NCBI RefSeq assembly: GCF_014193655.1
Contig: NZ_JACHZQ010000001.1
Span: 2,108,001-2,172,000, forward strand
Source: Rhizobium sp. BK313
Lineage (GTDB): Bacteria; Pseudomonadota; Alphaproteobacteria; Rhizobiales; Rhizobiaceae
Reading direction: 5' to 3'
DNA: 64,000 nucleotides
The translations under genes were made by a program, and so were the position numbers. Positions 39,440 to 48,729 of this stretch are shown here, in pieces. Below the pieces are notes generated by a model that searched no databases, was not told where the DNA came from, and was given only the letters and a program-made list of their open reading frames with translations. Position 1 is the first letter of the stretch, and every line of letters starts with the position of its first letter.

Positions 39440-40192
39440 TCAGATGAATGGCCGCGCGCCCGCATCCAACCCTTCCCACTTGGCGAGGGCCGCGAGCCCT
39501 TCACCATTCAACACATCGCAACCGCGTTCCTGCCAGCGGATCAGCCCGCGCCCCGACAGCTTTTTCAATGTCTTATTGGTATGAACGATGGAGAGGCCGA
39601 GCGTATCGGCGATGTGCTGCTGCGTGATCGGGATGACTTTGCTGCCGTTGAAGAGATGCAGGACACTGGCCCGCTGATGCAGGTAGGCGAGCAGATAAGC
39701 AGCTCTTTCCAGCGCAGACCGGCGACCGATGCTTAAGAGATGTTCGTCCAGAATGCGTTCTTCCCGCGCGGCGATCCATGTGAGATCGAAGGCGAGCGAC
39801 GGATGCTTGTTGTAGAGCGTCATCAGTTCCGCGCGCTCGAAGACACAAAGCGAGACCGGCGACAAAGCCTCGGTCGAATGCTGCATCTCGCCCATGATCG
39901 AGCCCTGCAGGCCGATTAGGTCGCCGGGCATGACATAATTCAGAATCTGCCTGCGCCCGTCTTCGAGTGTCTTATAGCGAAAGCCCCAGCCGGAAAGAAT
40001 CGTAAAGAGGTGAGCGCTATGGGCACCCTCGAGGAAAATCGTCGCGCCAGCGTCGACGACAAGTTCGCCCTTCTTGAATTCTGCGACGAAACTCAGTTCC
40101 TCGCGATTGAATTCACGGAAATGCGGCAGTTCCCGCAGCGGACACTGTTGGCACGGCGTTTTTTGCCTGTGCATCGTTGTCGTCTTGGCCAT
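39440..40192 (-). CDS. Crp/Fnr-family transcriptional regulator
   Basis: 250 residues: a cyclic-nucleotide-binding-like beta barrel, then a winged helix (ITQQHIADTLGLS...LSGRGLIRW). The N-terminus carries CQQC (C14, C17), and C116 lies where FNR keeps its distal Fe-S cysteine. The third N-terminal ligand of FNR (C29) is absent, so an O2-sensing cluster is doubtful. The ATG at 40192 (GAGGG six bases upstream) is preferred over one six bases earlier. Target genes are unknown. Confidence 0.88.
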   Translation of the reverse strand: MAKTTTMHRQKTPCQQCPLRELPHFREFNREELSFVAEFKKGELVVDAGATIFLEGAHSAHLFTILSGWGFRYKTLEDGRRQILNYVMPGDLIGLQGSIMGEMQHSTEALSPVSLCVFERAELMTLYNKHPSLAFDLTWIAAREERILDEHLLSIGRRSALERAAYLLAYLHQRASVLHLFNGSKVIPITQQHIADTLGLSIVHTNKTLKKLSGRGLIRWQERGCDVLNGEGLAALAKWEGLDAGARPFI

Positions 40193-40274
40193 GGACATCC
40201 CTCGGATCGCGCCGGCTGAAGCGATCTGCACGACGACTGTCGCAATGTAAGACACTCAACGGGAAATTGTTCCA

Positions 40275-41219
40275 TCAGCGCGGAAACTCGAGCCCCATTT
40301 CACGGAAGCGTTCCGGATCGTCGCCCCAGTTCTCACGCACCTTGACGAAGAGGAAGAGGTGCACCGGCTGTTCGAGAATTTCGGACAGTTCCTTGCGCGA
40401 GGCGGTCGAGATCGCCTTGATCGTCTCACCCGCTTTGCCGAGGGCGATCTTCTTCTGACTTTCGCGCTCGACGTAGATCACTTGCTCGATCCGCACCGAG
40501 CCGTCCTTGCGCTCTTCCCATTTTTCAGTCTCGACATGCGAGGAATAGGGCAGCTCCTGGTGCAGGCGCAGGAACAGCTTCTCGCGGGTGATTTCCGCGG
40601 CGAGCTGGCGCATCGGCAGGTCGGAAATCTGGTCCTCGGGATAATACCACGGACCTTCCGGCAGCGTCTTTGCCAGATAGTCCATGACATCGTCGCAGCC
40701 CGAACCGTTTTCGGCCGAGATCATGAAGGTCTGTTCGAAGGCAATCTTCTCGTTGGCGGCGGCGGCAAGCGCCAGCAGATCTTCGCGGCGAACGCGGTCG
40801 ATCTTGTTCAGAACAAGGATCTTCGGCTGGAAAACTTCCTTCAGCCCTTCGAGAATGGCTTCGGCATCGCCGCGTATTCCGCGCTCGCTGTCGATCAGGA
40901 GCATGATGAGATCCGCGTCCTTGGCACCGCCCCACGCGGTGGTCACCATGGCGCGGTCGAGGCGCCGGCGCGGCTTGAAGATGCCGGGCGTATCCATGAA
41001 GACGATCTGCGCATTGTCATGGATGGCGATGCCGCGCACGATGGCGCGCGTCGTCTGCACCTTGTGGCTGACGATCGACACCTTGGCGCCGACGAGCCGA
41101 TTAACGAGCGTCGACTTGCCGGCGTTCGTCGGGCCGATGAGAGCCACGAAACCCGAATGCGTCGGTGAATTGTTTTCGGCTACGCCTTCACCGGCGGCCA
41201 CGTCTTCCTGATCTGTCAT
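40275..41219 (-). CDS. era: GTPase Era
   Basis: 314 residues: a P-loop GTPase (G1 GPTNAGKST, G3 DTPG, G4 NKID) plus a C-terminal KH domain, as in Era. Era binds the 3' end of 16S rRNA and is needed for 30S maturation. It follows rnc by 22 bases in the canonical lepB-rnc-era order, which supports the call and co-transcription. Confidence 0.97.
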   Translation of the reverse strand: MTDQEDVAAGEGVAENNSPTHSGFVALIGPTNAGKSTLVNRLVGAKVSIVSHKVQTTRAIVRGIAIHDNAQIVFMDTPGIFKPRRRLDRAMVTTAWGGAKDADLIMLLIDSERGIRGDAEAILEGLKEVFQPKILVLNKIDRVRREDLLALAAAANEKIAFEQTFMISAENGSGCDDVMDYLAKTLPEGPWYYPEDQISDLPMRQLAAEITREKLFLRLHQELPYSSHVETEKWEERKDGSVRIEQVIYVERESQKKIALGKAGETIKAISTASRKELSEILEQPVHLFLFVKVRENWGDDPERFREMGLEFPR

Positions 41220-41241
41220 TATATCCGTCGTTTCTGGGCAG

Positions 41242-41961
41242 TCATTTCTGAGTAGGCTGGGCCTGCCAAATACCTTCGCGCTCCAAAATCCGTGTCGCGG
41301 CCACCTGCTCGGCGGCGCGCTTGGAGCGTTCTATACCGGTCTCGGGCGCTGTTCCTGCCACTTCCACCGTCACCGTGAAGCGGGGATCATGATCCGGTCC
41401 GCTGCGGTCATCAACCCTATAAACGGGTGTGACGCCGAATTTCGCATGCGCCCATTCCTGCAACTCCGTCTTGGCGTCGCGTCTTGCGCCATCGGGACGG
41501 ATGGCGCGACGCTCCCAGTACCGCAAAATGAACTTGCGCGCCACTTCGAGGCCGCCATCGAGATAGAGCGCTGCAATCAGGCTTTCGACGACGTCGGCGC
41601 GCACGTTCAACATGCGCTTGCCCGTCAGTTTCTTCACGTCGGCGCCCGTGCGGATGAAGAGATGCAATTGCATCTCATCGGCGACTTCGGCGCACGTCTC
41701 GGCACTGACCAACTGATTGAGGCGCACCGAGAGCTCACCCTCCGTCGCTGTACCGAAGGTTTGAAAAAGCAACTCGGCGATGCACAGGCCGAGAACCCGA
41801 TCGCCGAGAAATTCCAGCCGCTCGTAATTGCCGGCCTTGTGCGTTCGGGCGCTGGCATGCGTCAGAGCCCATTCGAGGCGCCCCTTCTCGGCGAATTCGT
41901 GGCCTATTGCGGCTTCAAGCCTGACACGATCCGCCTGCGGGAGCGTCTGCGTCTTCGTCAT
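41242..41961 (-). CDS. rnc: Ribonuclease III
   Basis: 239 residues. The catalytic RNase III signature ERLEFLGDRVLGL lies near residue 45, and the domain ends with a second acidic cluster. A double-stranded-RNA-binding domain fills the C-terminus. It processes rRNA and structured mRNAs. The ATG at 41961 overlaps the lepB stop (ATGA), so the two are translationally coupled; the longer frame start within lepB is not used. Confidence 0.96.
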   Translation of the reverse strand: MTKTQTLPQADRVRLEAAIGHEFAEKGRLEWALTHASARTHKAGNYERLEFLGDRVLGLCIAELLFQTFGTATEGELSVRLNQLVSAETCAEVADEMQLHLFIRTGADVKKLTGKRMLNVRADVVESLIAALYLDGGLEVARKFILRYWERRAIRPDGARRDAKTELQEWAHAKFGVTPVYRVDDRSGPDHDPRFTVTVEVAGTAPETGIERSKRAAEQVAATRILEREGIWQAQPTQK

Positions 41962-42704
41962 TCGACAACCTTGAAGAGGCGATCCCAACGCATGTTGGTC
42001 GGCCATTTCCAGATTTCACGGAACGAGGTGTCGTGACCGAGCGAGAAGAAGATAACGCTGGCGCGACCGATCAGATTCTCGGCCGGCACATAACCGACGT
42101 CGAAACGGCTGTCGTCGGAATTGTCGCGGTTGTCGCCCATCATGAAATAGTTGCCCGGCGGCACGACATATTCCTGCGTGTTGTCACCGCGCGACGTCTG
42201 CGACAGGTCCAACGTATCGTAGACCTTGCCGGTATCCGGCAAGCGCTCGCTGTAAACGGGAATATCGTCGCCGGGCTCCTGGCTGTAATCCGAAGCGAAA
42301 GTGCCATGCGGCTCACGCGGAACGGCCTGGCCGTTGATGTAAAGGATGTCGTTCTTCACCTGAATACGGTCGCCCGGCAGGCCGATGACGCGCTTGATAT
42401 AGTCAACATCCGGGTTCGGTGGGAAGCGGAACACCACGACGTCGCCACGCTTGGGTTCGCTGCCGAAGATGCGACCACTGAACAGATCCGGCGAGAAAGG
42501 CAGCGAATATTTCGAATAGCCGTAGGCGAACTTGTTGACGAAGATATAGTCGCCGACAAGAAGCGTCGGCATCATCGAGCCGGACGGAATGGTGAAGGGT
42601 TGAAATAGTACCGTGCGGATGATCATGGCCAGGACCAGAGCCTGTACGATGACCTTGATGTTTTCCCACAGGACATTCTGCTGTTTTTCGGCTTTCTCGG
42701 ACAC
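41958..42704 (-). CDS. lepB: Signal peptidase I
   Basis: 248 residues. An N-terminal membrane segment (about 15-35) precedes the nucleophile Ser43 in SGSMMPTLL and the general base Lys104 in YIKRVIGLPGD. It cleaves Sec signal peptides at the outer face of the inner membrane. It is followed by rnc and era in the standard order and preceded by acpS. Confidence 0.97.
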   Translation of the reverse strand: MSEKAEKQQNVLWENIKVIVQALVLAMIIRTVLFQPFTIPSGSMMPTLLVGDYIFVNKFAYGYSKYSLPFSPDLFSGRIFGSEPKRGDVVVFRFPPNPDVDYIKRVIGLPGDRIQVKNDILYINGQAVPREPHGTFASDYSQEPGDDIPVYSERLPDTGKVYDTLDLSQTSRGDNTQEYVVPPGNYFMMGDNRDNSDDSRFDVGYVPAENLIGRASVIFFSLGHDTSFREIWKWPTNMRWDRLFKVVE

Positions 42705-42819
42705 GCAGTCTTATTCCTTTTTCGCACCCCACCGGCGCACTTTACTTTCAGGCACTCTCTATCCGCTTCATACCACGGCGGCAATGGCGCAGGTATTAAA
42801 AGCGACACACGGTCGTCAT

Positions 42820-43224
42820 TCAGCCCGCAATCGGCAGTGCCTCGATTATCACGAAGGCTTGAGCGAGAGGGAAATCATCCGTTATCGTCAAATGAATGGC
42901 GGCGCGGTGATTTTCCGGCACCATCGCAGCCAGTCTTTTGGCCGCACCGCCCGTCAACTGCATCGTCGGCTTGCCGCTCGGCAGGTTGACGACACCCATG
43001 TCGCGCCAGAAAACGCCCTGCGCCAAGCCTGTGCCAAGCGCCTTGGAGCAGGCCTCCTTGGCGGCGAAGCGCTTGGCGTATGACGCTGCCTTATTCTTGC
43101 GCCCCTCGGATTTGGCGCGCTCGATGTCGGTGAAACAGCGTTCCGTGAACCGCGCGCCAAAGCGCTCGATCGATTTTTCGACACGGCGGATATCTATAAG
43201 GTCGCTGCCTATCCCGATGATCAT
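42820..43224 (-). CDS. acpS: Holo-[acyl-carrier-protein] synthase
   Basis: 134 residues. Mg-binding Asp8 is in GSDLIDI and the conserved Glu in [14 protein letters not shown]. It transfers 4'-phosphopantetheine from CoA to ACP for fatty-acid synthesis. The ATG at 43224 fits the family N-terminus (MIIGIGSDL); the longer upstream frame is not used. It lies between DUF2062 and lepB. Confidence 0.96.
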   Translation of the reverse strand: MIIGIGSDLIDIRRVEKSIERFGARFTERCFTDIERAKSEGRKNKAASYAKRFAAKEACSKALGTGLAQGVFWRDMGVVNLPSGKPTMQLTGGAAKRLAAMVPENHRAAIHLTITDDFPLAQAFVIIEALPIAG

Positions 43225-43264
43225 GAGAAGGCCCTCCAGCCGGCCGCCGCGACGTCGCGCTCCG

Positions 43265-43852
43265 TCAGACGCTCGATGCGTTTTCGGCAAGCGCCAGGCG
43301 CTCGCGCGCCCGCTCCATCAGCCGCGCCTTGCGGCGGCTCTTGAAGCTCTTCACACCATAATAGGTCAGCGCGTAGACGATGATGCCTGTGACGATTGCC
43401 GGTGGAATGCCTCCGATCAGCATCGGTTTCAGGATCGGGTCCCAAATCTGCAGGAGATCGCCCTTGTGCCATAGCGCCGGAAGGTCGATCCCACCACCCT
43501 GCCCGCCGCTGTCGCGCGCCAGGATCAGATGGCCGATTTCCCATGTGAGGCCCCAGATGAAGGGATAGGTGATGGGATTACCGGCAGCCAAGCAGCCGAG
43601 CGCGGCCGCGATCACGTTGCCACCGACGAGATAGGCGATGATGATCGCCATGACGAAGTGCACGCCAATGAACGGGGTCCAGGAAACGACGATGCCCGCG
43701 GCAAAGCCGGCTGCCACCGAATGAGGCGAGGCGGCAAGGCGCACCAGGCGTTTTCCGAAATATTGGAACGAGCGAACGAAACCCTTGCGGGGCCAAAGGT
43801 GCTCCCACAATTTTTCCTTCAACGTCAGTGGTTTTCGGCGGCGAAATAACAT
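43265..43852 (-). CDS. DUF2062 membrane protein
   Basis: 195 residues. An N-terminal basic segment is followed by three or four membrane helices, with [17 protein letters not shown] and [11 protein letters not shown], the DUF2062 pattern. The C-terminus is charged and helical. Function is unknown. It lies 40 bases upstream of acpS on the same strand and probably shares its transcript. Confidence 0.85.
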   Translation of the reverse strand: MLFRRRKPLTLKEKLWEHLWPRKGFVRSFQYFGKRLVRLAASPHSVAAGFAAGIVVSWTPFIGVHFVMAIIIAYLVGGNVIAAALGCLAAGNPITYPFIWGLTWEIGHLILARDSGGQGGGIDLPALWHKGDLLQIWDPILKPMLIGGIPPAIVTGIIVYALTYYGVKSFKSRRKARLMERARERLALAENASSV

Positions 43853-43973
43853 GCGGCTTATCTAGTGCACCGAGGGCCGTCATGACAAGAGCGGCAAAGC
43901 GTATCATGCGCTGATTATCCAGCCGCAAAGACTATACTCTTCGGAGCAGCCGTATGTTCAAAGAACAGGAAAA

Positions 43974-44029
43974 GGCCACTCTAGCTTTTTTGATCTGGAA
44001 CATCCTGTCCGCGTTCAGCGGAATGCTCC
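43974..44029 (-). repeat. RIME-like palindromic element, partial copy 2
   Basis: On the minus strand this reads GGAGCATTCCGCTG...GGATGTTCCAGATCAAAAAAGCTAGAG, sharing the GAGCAT/ATG-CTC arms and the AAAAAGCTAGAG linker with the element at 16607-16709. The inner stem is CCGC/GCGG. It lacks the second palindrome. It lies 52 bases after the DUF3563 stop and may serve as its transcript end. Confidence 0.6.
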
Positions 44030-44081
44030 AAGGGCGCAACAACAGGTACGCCCCTTCCCATTTTGGAAGTATTATCAGCGT

Positions 44082-44231
44082 TTAACGATGGCGGAACATG
44101 CCGCGATCGACCTGACGCTGACGATATTCAAGGTCAAAGCGGTCGTGCGAGCCATTCAGATAGGCCATTTCACGTTCTGCGGCACTCGGAACACGCAGGG
44201 CGCGGGCGAATTTCTTGATCGGACCAAACAT
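44082..44231 (-). CDS. DUF3563 small protein
   Basis: A 49-residue protein that reads MFGPIKKFARALRVPSAAE, then EYRQRQVDRGMFRHR at its end. This matches the DUF3563 pattern of short (about 50 residue) basic, helical proteins in Rhizobiales. The start has only a weak purine-rich site. Function is unknown. The 190 bases between it and rsh hold no other gene. Confidence 0.8.
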   Translation of the reverse strand: MFGPIKKFARALRVPSAAEREMAYLNGSHDRFDLEYRQRQVDRGMFRHR

Positions 44232-44423
44232 TGTCTTATCTCATCTCTGTTTCGTTTCTTCGATGACCAGAAGATAGGCGTGACAAAGGTTAATTACCAC
44301 CGCTCTAAAATACACACAGCCATGCAATAAACGCATAACCGTGTGTGGGAGTGGCCAAATTTGATCACAAAATGATCACAAAATATGCAATCCGCATCGG
44401 ATCGGGGCGATCGCCAAGGATAA

Positions 44424-46649
44424 TTATTCGTAAAGCCGTTTTACGGTGGCGATGCAATCGAGCTCCTTGAGCTGTACAAGGAGCTGATTGAGCTGGCGCA
44501 GGTCCCAGACTTCGACATCCAGGGCCATCTCGGTAAAGTCGGCAGCAACGCGCACAGTGTTGAGAACGCGGATGTTGACGTCAATGTCGGCGACCGTCTG
44601 CGCAACCTTGGCGAGCGTGCCCGGCTCGTTAAGCGCATTGATCAGGATACGGGCGGCGAAACGGGACTTGTTGGCCTCATCCAGATCCCACCGCACGTCG
44701 ATCCAGCGCTCCGGCTGGTCGTCGAAACGCTGCAGTACCGGCGACTGGATCGGATAGATGGTGATGCCCTTGCCCTTTTCCATGATACCGACGATGCGGT
44801 CCCCGGGAACGGCGCCGGTCGGAGCGAAATGCACTTCGACGTCAGCCGCCAGGCCACGGATTGGCAGGGCATCGACACCTTCGACGCTCGCGGCGAGATC
44901 AGCCTTGGTCTTGCCGGGGATCTTGAAGATCATGCCGGAGGCGCTGCGGACGTTGAACCAGCCTTCATCGCCGGCGGGCTTGACCGTGACGCGTTCGTCC
45001 TGATGATCGGGATAGACGGCGCGCAACACATCGAGCGACGACATTTCCCCTCGCCCGACGGCGGCGATTGCATCCTCGACATCCTTCTGGCCGAGGCGGT
45101 GCAGCGCCGGCTTCAGCGCGTCGCGCGAAAAGACCTTGCCAGCGCGTTCGAAGGTGCGCTCCAGGATACGGTGGCCGAGGCCAGCATATTGCTTGCGGAT
45201 GGCAAGTCGCGTGGCACGGCGGATGGCGGCGCGCGCCTTGCCGGTCACGACGATCTCTTCCCAGGCGGCCGGCGGCACCTGCACGCCGGAGCGGATGATC
45301 TCCACTTCGTCGCCATTGGTCAGACGCGTCACCAGCGGCATGATGCGGCCGTTGATCTTGGCACCGACCGTGGTGTCGCCAATATTGGTGTGAACGGCGT
45401 AAGCGAAATCGATCGGTGTGGCACCGCGGGGCAGCGCGATCAACTTGCCCTTCGGCGTGAAACAGAAGACCTGATCCTGGAACAGTTCAAGCTTGGTATG
45501 CTCGAGGAATTCTTCGGGGCTGTCGCCCTCCGCCAGCGCCTCGATGGTGTGGCGCAGCCAGGAGTAGGCGTTGCTTTCGCGCGACAGCAGCTCGCCATCA
45601 CCATTGTTGTTGGTGCCGTCTTTATAGAGCGTGTGGGCGGCGATGCCGAATTCGGCGATTTCATGCATGCGCTTGGTGCGGATCTGCAGCTCGATGCGCT
45701 GGCTGGACGGACCGACGATGGTAGTGTGCAGCGAGCGGTAATCGTTCTGCTTCGGCGTTGAGATATAATCCTTGAACCGGCCAGGCACGACGCGCCAGCG
45801 CGTATGCACAATGCCGAGCGCGCGGTAGCACGACGGAACGTCGTCGACGAGGAGGCGGAAGCCATAGACATCGGAAAGCTGTTCGAAGGAAAGCGACTTC
45901 GACTGCATCTTGCGGAAGACCGAATAGGGCTTCTTCTGCCTGCCCTTGACCATGGCGTTGGCGAGGCCGTTGGCAACCAGCAGGTCGCGCAGTTCGGTCT
46001 CGATCTTCTTTACCAGACCCTCATTGCGCCGCGACAATTCTTCGAGACGCTTGGTGACCGTGTCGTGCGCTTCGGGATTGATGTGGCGGAAGGACAGCTC
46101 CTCCAGCTCTTCGCGCATGTCCTGCATGCCCATGCGGCCGGCAAGCGGCGCATAGATTTCCATCGTCTCTTCGGAAATGCGGGCGCGCTTCTCCGGCGAC
46201 ATGTGGTCGAGCGTACGCATATTGTGCAGGCGGTCGGCCAATTTGACCAGGAGGACGCGGACGTCGTCGGAAATGGCAAGCAGCAGCTTGCGGAGATTTT
46301 CAGCCTGCTTCGCCTTCTTGGTGACGAGATCAAGCTTCTTAATCTTGGTCAGCCCTTCCACCAGGCGACCAATATCCTCGCCGAACAACTCATCGATTTC
46401 GGCGCGCGTCGCGGTCGTGTCTTCGATCGTGTCATGCAGGAGGGCGACGGCGATCGTCGATTCATCCAGACGCATGTCGGTCAGGATGGCAGCAACTTCG
46501 AGAGGATGGGAAATATAGGGATCGCCGCTGGCACGCTTCTGCTGCCCATGCTTCTGCATCGCATAAACATAGGCCTTGTTGAGAAGTGCTTCATTGGCAT
46601 CGGGCTTGTATTTCTGCACACGCTCAACAAGCTCGTATTGCCGCATCAT
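44424..46649 (-). CDS. rsh: Bifunctional (p)ppGpp synthetase/hydrolase RelA/SpoT homologue
   Basis: 741 residues with the long RSH domain order. An HD hydrolase domain (HDTIED pair) is followed by the RelA/SpoT synthetase (YGFRLLVDD), TGS (CFTPKGKLIALPRGATPIDFAY region), a helical segment and a C-terminal ACT domain. Both catalytic domains keep their motifs, so it can make and degrade ppGpp. The tandem ATGs at 46649 and 46646 follow TTGGGA; the open extension to 46688 runs into the upstream terminator. It follows rpoZ, a standard pairing. Confidence 0.96.
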   Translation of the reverse strand: MMRQYELVERVQKYKPDANEALLNKAYVYAMQKHGQQKRASGDPYISHPLEVAAILTDMRLDESTIAVALLHDTIEDTTATRAEIDELFGEDIGRLVEGLTKIKKLDLVTKKAKQAENLRKLLLAISDDVRVLLVKLADRLHNMRTLDHMSPEKRARISEETMEIYAPLAGRMGMQDMREELEELSFRHINPEAHDTVTKRLEELSRRNEGLVKKIETELRDLLVANGLANAMVKGRQKKPYSVFRKMQSKSLSFEQLSDVYGFRLLVDDVPSCYRALGIVHTRWRVVPGRFKDYISTPKQNDYRSLHTTIVGPSSQRIELQIRTKRMHEIAEFGIAAHTLYKDGTNNNGDGELLSRESNAYSWLRHTIEALAEGDSPEEFLEHTKLELFQDQVFCFTPKGKLIALPRGATPIDFAYAVHTNIGDTTVGAKINGRIMPLVTRLTNGDEVEIIRSGVQVPPAAWEEIVVTGKARAAIRRATRLAIRKQYAGLGHRILERTFERAGKVFSRDALKPALHRLGQKDVEDAIAAVGRGEMSSLDVLRAVYPDHQDERVTVKPAGDEGWFNVRSASGMIFKIPGKTKADLAASVEGVDALPIRGLAADVEVHFAPTGAVPGDRIVGIMEKGKGITIYPIQSPVLQRFDDQPERWIDVRWDLDEANKSRFAARILINALNEPGTLAKVAQTVADIDVNIRVLNTVRVAADFTEMALDVEVWDLRQLNQLLVQLKELDCIATVKRLYE

Positions 46650-46662
46650 TCCCAAGCTACTC

Positions 46663-46699
46663 CAGCAAAATAAAAGCGCGCCAGTCATACGACCGGCGC
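46663..46699 (-). terminator. Terminator between rpoZ and rsh
   Basis: On the minus strand, a stem GCGCCGGTC / GACTGGCGC (46699-46678, one mismatch, 4-base loop) is followed by GCTTTTATTTT. It ends the rpoZ transcript, though leaky read-through into rsh is possible. Confidence 0.7.
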
Positions 46700-46748
46700 A
46701 CGCATCATTTCATCATATCGCTCTTGGTTAGAGCATCAAGCTCGACGA

Positions 46749-47153
46749 TCAGTAATCGTCGCTTTTTTCCGGCGGAACAAGGCCTTCGATGCCCGCCAGA
46801 AGCTCTTCTTCCGACATCTGGTCGAAGGTGACGGCTTCCGGCTGATCTTCTTCTTCATCGCCCGAAGCCGAAGCGGTACCGCCGCCAGCCAGGAGGCTTG
46901 CCGGATCAGGTTCGGGCTCGTCGACTTCGACGTGCTTCTGCAGCGAATGGATCAAGTCTTCCTTCAGATCGTCGGGAGACAGCGTCTCATCGGCGATTTC
47001 GCGCAACGCAACGACCGGGTTCTTGTCGTTGTCGCGGTCGATAGTGATCGAGGAACCCTGCGAAATCAAGCGGGCACGGTGGCTGGCGAGAAGCACCAGC
47101 TCGAACCGGTTTTCTACTTTATCAATGCAATCTTCTACTGTGACACGGGCCAT
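46749..47153 (-). CDS. rpoZ: DNA-directed RNA polymerase omega subunit
   Basis: 134 residues. The conserved N-terminus [20 protein letters not shown] and RARLISQGS match omega; the acidic C-terminal half (EEEDQPE...) is typical of the longer alphaproteobacterial form. It stabilises the beta-prime subunit and binds ppGpp with beta-prime in many bacteria, fitting its link to rsh. Confidence 0.97.
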   Translation of the reverse strand: MARVTVEDCIDKVENRFELVLLASHRARLISQGSSITIDRDNDKNPVVALREIADETLSPDDLKEDLIHSLQKHVEVDEPEPDPASLLAGGGTASASGDEEEDQPEAVTFDQMSEEELLAGIEGLVPPEKSDDY

Positions 47154-47464
47154 TGCCTGTCCTTTGCGGTCGTGATGTCGTCATCATGTCTCGGAGTAGC
47201 ACGCCCGATACAAGCAAACGATGGCAAATTCAAGTTTTTCCTGCTTTAGGGCTGCCAATCCCCTTACAATGCGCTAAAATTCATTAGACAACTTACGTAT
47301 TCAACTTAAGATTGCTTGGAATATCGCGAATCGTGCCCTAAATCTCGGTTATATGAATAATTCATAAAGTAATAAGAATTATTCTTGGGGGTCATACAAG
47401 ACATTGTTTTGACTGCATTTTGAGTAAAAGTAATTGCGTTATGGTAACAATGGATATGTAAGCG
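47154..47464. other. Divergent intergenic region, rpoZ / NYN gene
   Basis: 311 bases, AT-rich from 47280 onward. It must hold both promoters. No gene, palindrome or terminator of note is seen. The NYN start (47465) is preceded by GGATATGTAAGCG, a weak site. Confidence 0.5.
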
Positions 47465-48049
47465 ATGTTCGATCCACGCGAAAAAATTGCACTTTTTATC
47501 GACGGCGCCAATCTTTACGCCGCATCAAAAAGCCTCGGTTTTGATATCGATTATCGTAAGCTGCTAAAGGCTTTCCAGAAGCGCGGATATTTGCTGCGTG
47601 CCTACTATTACACGGCACTTATCGAGGATCAGGAATATTCTTCGATCCGCCCGCTGATCGATTGGCTAGACTATAATGGCTACAAGGTCATCACCAAGCC
47701 GGCGAAGGAATTCACCGACTCCATGGGCCGCCGCAAGATCAAGGGCAACATGGATATCGAGCTGGCGATCGATGCCATGGAGCAGTCGGAAACTGTCGAT
47801 CATCTGGTGATCTTCTCCGGCGACGGCGACTTCACCACCCTGGTGGAAGCGCTGCAGCGCCGCGGACGCAAGGTGTCCGTCATCTCCACCATGGCGACCC
47901 AACCGCCGATGATCGCTGACGACCTGCGACGTCAGGCCGATCACTTCATCGACCTCGTATCGCTAAAGGCCGAAATCGGTCGTGATCCCTCCGAGCGCCC
48001 ACAGCGCCCCGTTGAACCGACACCTGCCGCTGCGGATGTAGAAGAATAG
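47465..48049 (+). CDS. NYN-domain (LabA/DUF88-type) RNase-like protein
   Basis: 194 residues of the PIN-like NYN fold. Acidic residues in ALFIDGANLY, then KGNMDIELAIDAM and IFSGDGDFTTLVEAL carry the expected metal-binding aspartates of this nuclease family. The C-terminus is proline-rich and disordered. It is probably an RNA-processing or decay nuclease; the substrate is unknown. It ends at a strong shared terminator with smpB convergent. Confidence 0.9.
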   Translation: MFDPREKIALFIDGANLYAASKSLGFDIDYRKLLKAFQKRGYLLRAYYYTALIEDQEYSSIRPLIDWLDYNGYKVITKPAKEFTDSMGRRKIKGNMDIELAIDAMEQSETVDHLVIFSGDGDFTTLVEALQRRGRKVSVISTMATQPPMIADDLRRQADHFIDLVSLKAEIGRDPSERPQRPVEPTPAAADVEE

Positions 48050-48056
48050 TCAAGGA

Positions 48057-48104
48057 AATGCGGAGCTTTATCTCGCCTATGCGTACGAGATAAAGCTCCG
48101 CATT
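48057..48104. terminator. Long bidirectional hairpin between convergent genes
   Basis: A perfect 19-bp inverted repeat (48057-48075 with 48086-48104; arm core CGGAGCTTTATCTCG) and a 10-base loop, between the NYN gene and smpB. T runs are short, but the stem is very stable. Likely terminates both transcripts. Confidence 0.8.
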
Positions 48105-48111
48105 TGCCTAT

Positions 48112-48591
48112 TCACCCATTGTCCTTGAGCAACCGGCTCTTCTGCCGGTTCCAGTCGCGTTCCTTCTCGGCCTCGCGCTTGTCGTGGATCTTCTTGCCCT
48201 TGGCGAGCGCCAGTTCGAGCTTGGCGCGGCCGTTGTCGTTGAAATAGATCTTCAGCGGGATCAGCGTCATGCCTTCGCGATTGACGGCAGAGCGCAACCG
48301 GCCGATCTCGCGACCTGAGAGCAACAGCTTGCGACGGCGGCGCGGCTCGTGATTGAAGCGGTTCGCCTGAAGATATTCCGGCAGATAAGAATTGATCAGC
48401 CAGATCTCGCCACCCTCGTCCGAAGCATAGGATTCGGCGATGTTGGCCTTGCCCTCTCGCAGCGACTTGACCTCCGTGCCCATCAGCACGATCCCTGCCT
48501 CGTAGGTATCAATGATCTCGTAGTTGAAGCGCGCCTTGCGGTTTTCCGCGACGATCTTCTTCACCACGCGTTGGCTGCCTTTGGGTGCCAT
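48112..48591 (-). CDS. smpB: SsrA-binding protein SmpB
   Basis: 159 residues. The tmRNA-binding OB fold includes the N-terminal [20 protein letters not shown] and [14 protein letters not shown], and the basic C-terminal tail ends [15 protein letters not shown]. SmpB carries tmRNA to stalled ribosomes. The ATG at 48591 matches the family start; the longer frame to 48618 is not used. No tmRNA gene was recognised in the window. Confidence 0.96.
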   Translation of the reverse strand: MAPKGSQRVVKKIVAENRKARFNYEIIDTYEAGIVLMGTEVKSLREGKANIAESYASDEGGEIWLINSYLPEYLQANRFNHEPRRRRKLLLSGREIGRLRSAVNREGMTLIPLKIYFNDNGRAKLELALAKGKKIHDKREAEKERDWNRQKSRLLKDNG

Positions 48592-48664
48592 GGTTCTTCT
48601 TCTTTTTTCGTGCGTCAATTCCGGCAGCGGCCACCGGCGCGCAAGGTTTCAAACCTTAAATAAG

Positions 48665-48698
48665 CGAGACCGCCCTCCTTGTGAAGAGAGCGGTCTCG
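48665..48698 (-). terminator. Possible terminator after dapA
   Basis: A 9-bp stem (CGAGACCGC 48665-48673 with GCGGTCTCG 48690-48698) with extra inner CTC/GAG pairing. The minus-strand T content after it is poor (CTTATTT). It lies between dapA and smpB on the same strand. Confidence 0.55.
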
Positions 48699-48729
48699 AC
48701 AGAAGATTAGCGAGCGCGTTTGCGTACCG

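Noticed and set aside
43954..44085. A 43-codon plus-strand frame with a fair ribosome site (GGAG seven bases before ATG)
   Set aside because: It lies across the partial palindromic repeat and its end overlaps the DUF3563 stop on the other strand. The repeat explains the sequence better than a gene.
46650..46688. Longer start for rsh
   Set aside because: The extension (MTGALLFCWSSLG) runs into the rpoZ terminator hairpin. The ATG pair at 46649/46646 matches the known N-terminus MRQYELVERV.
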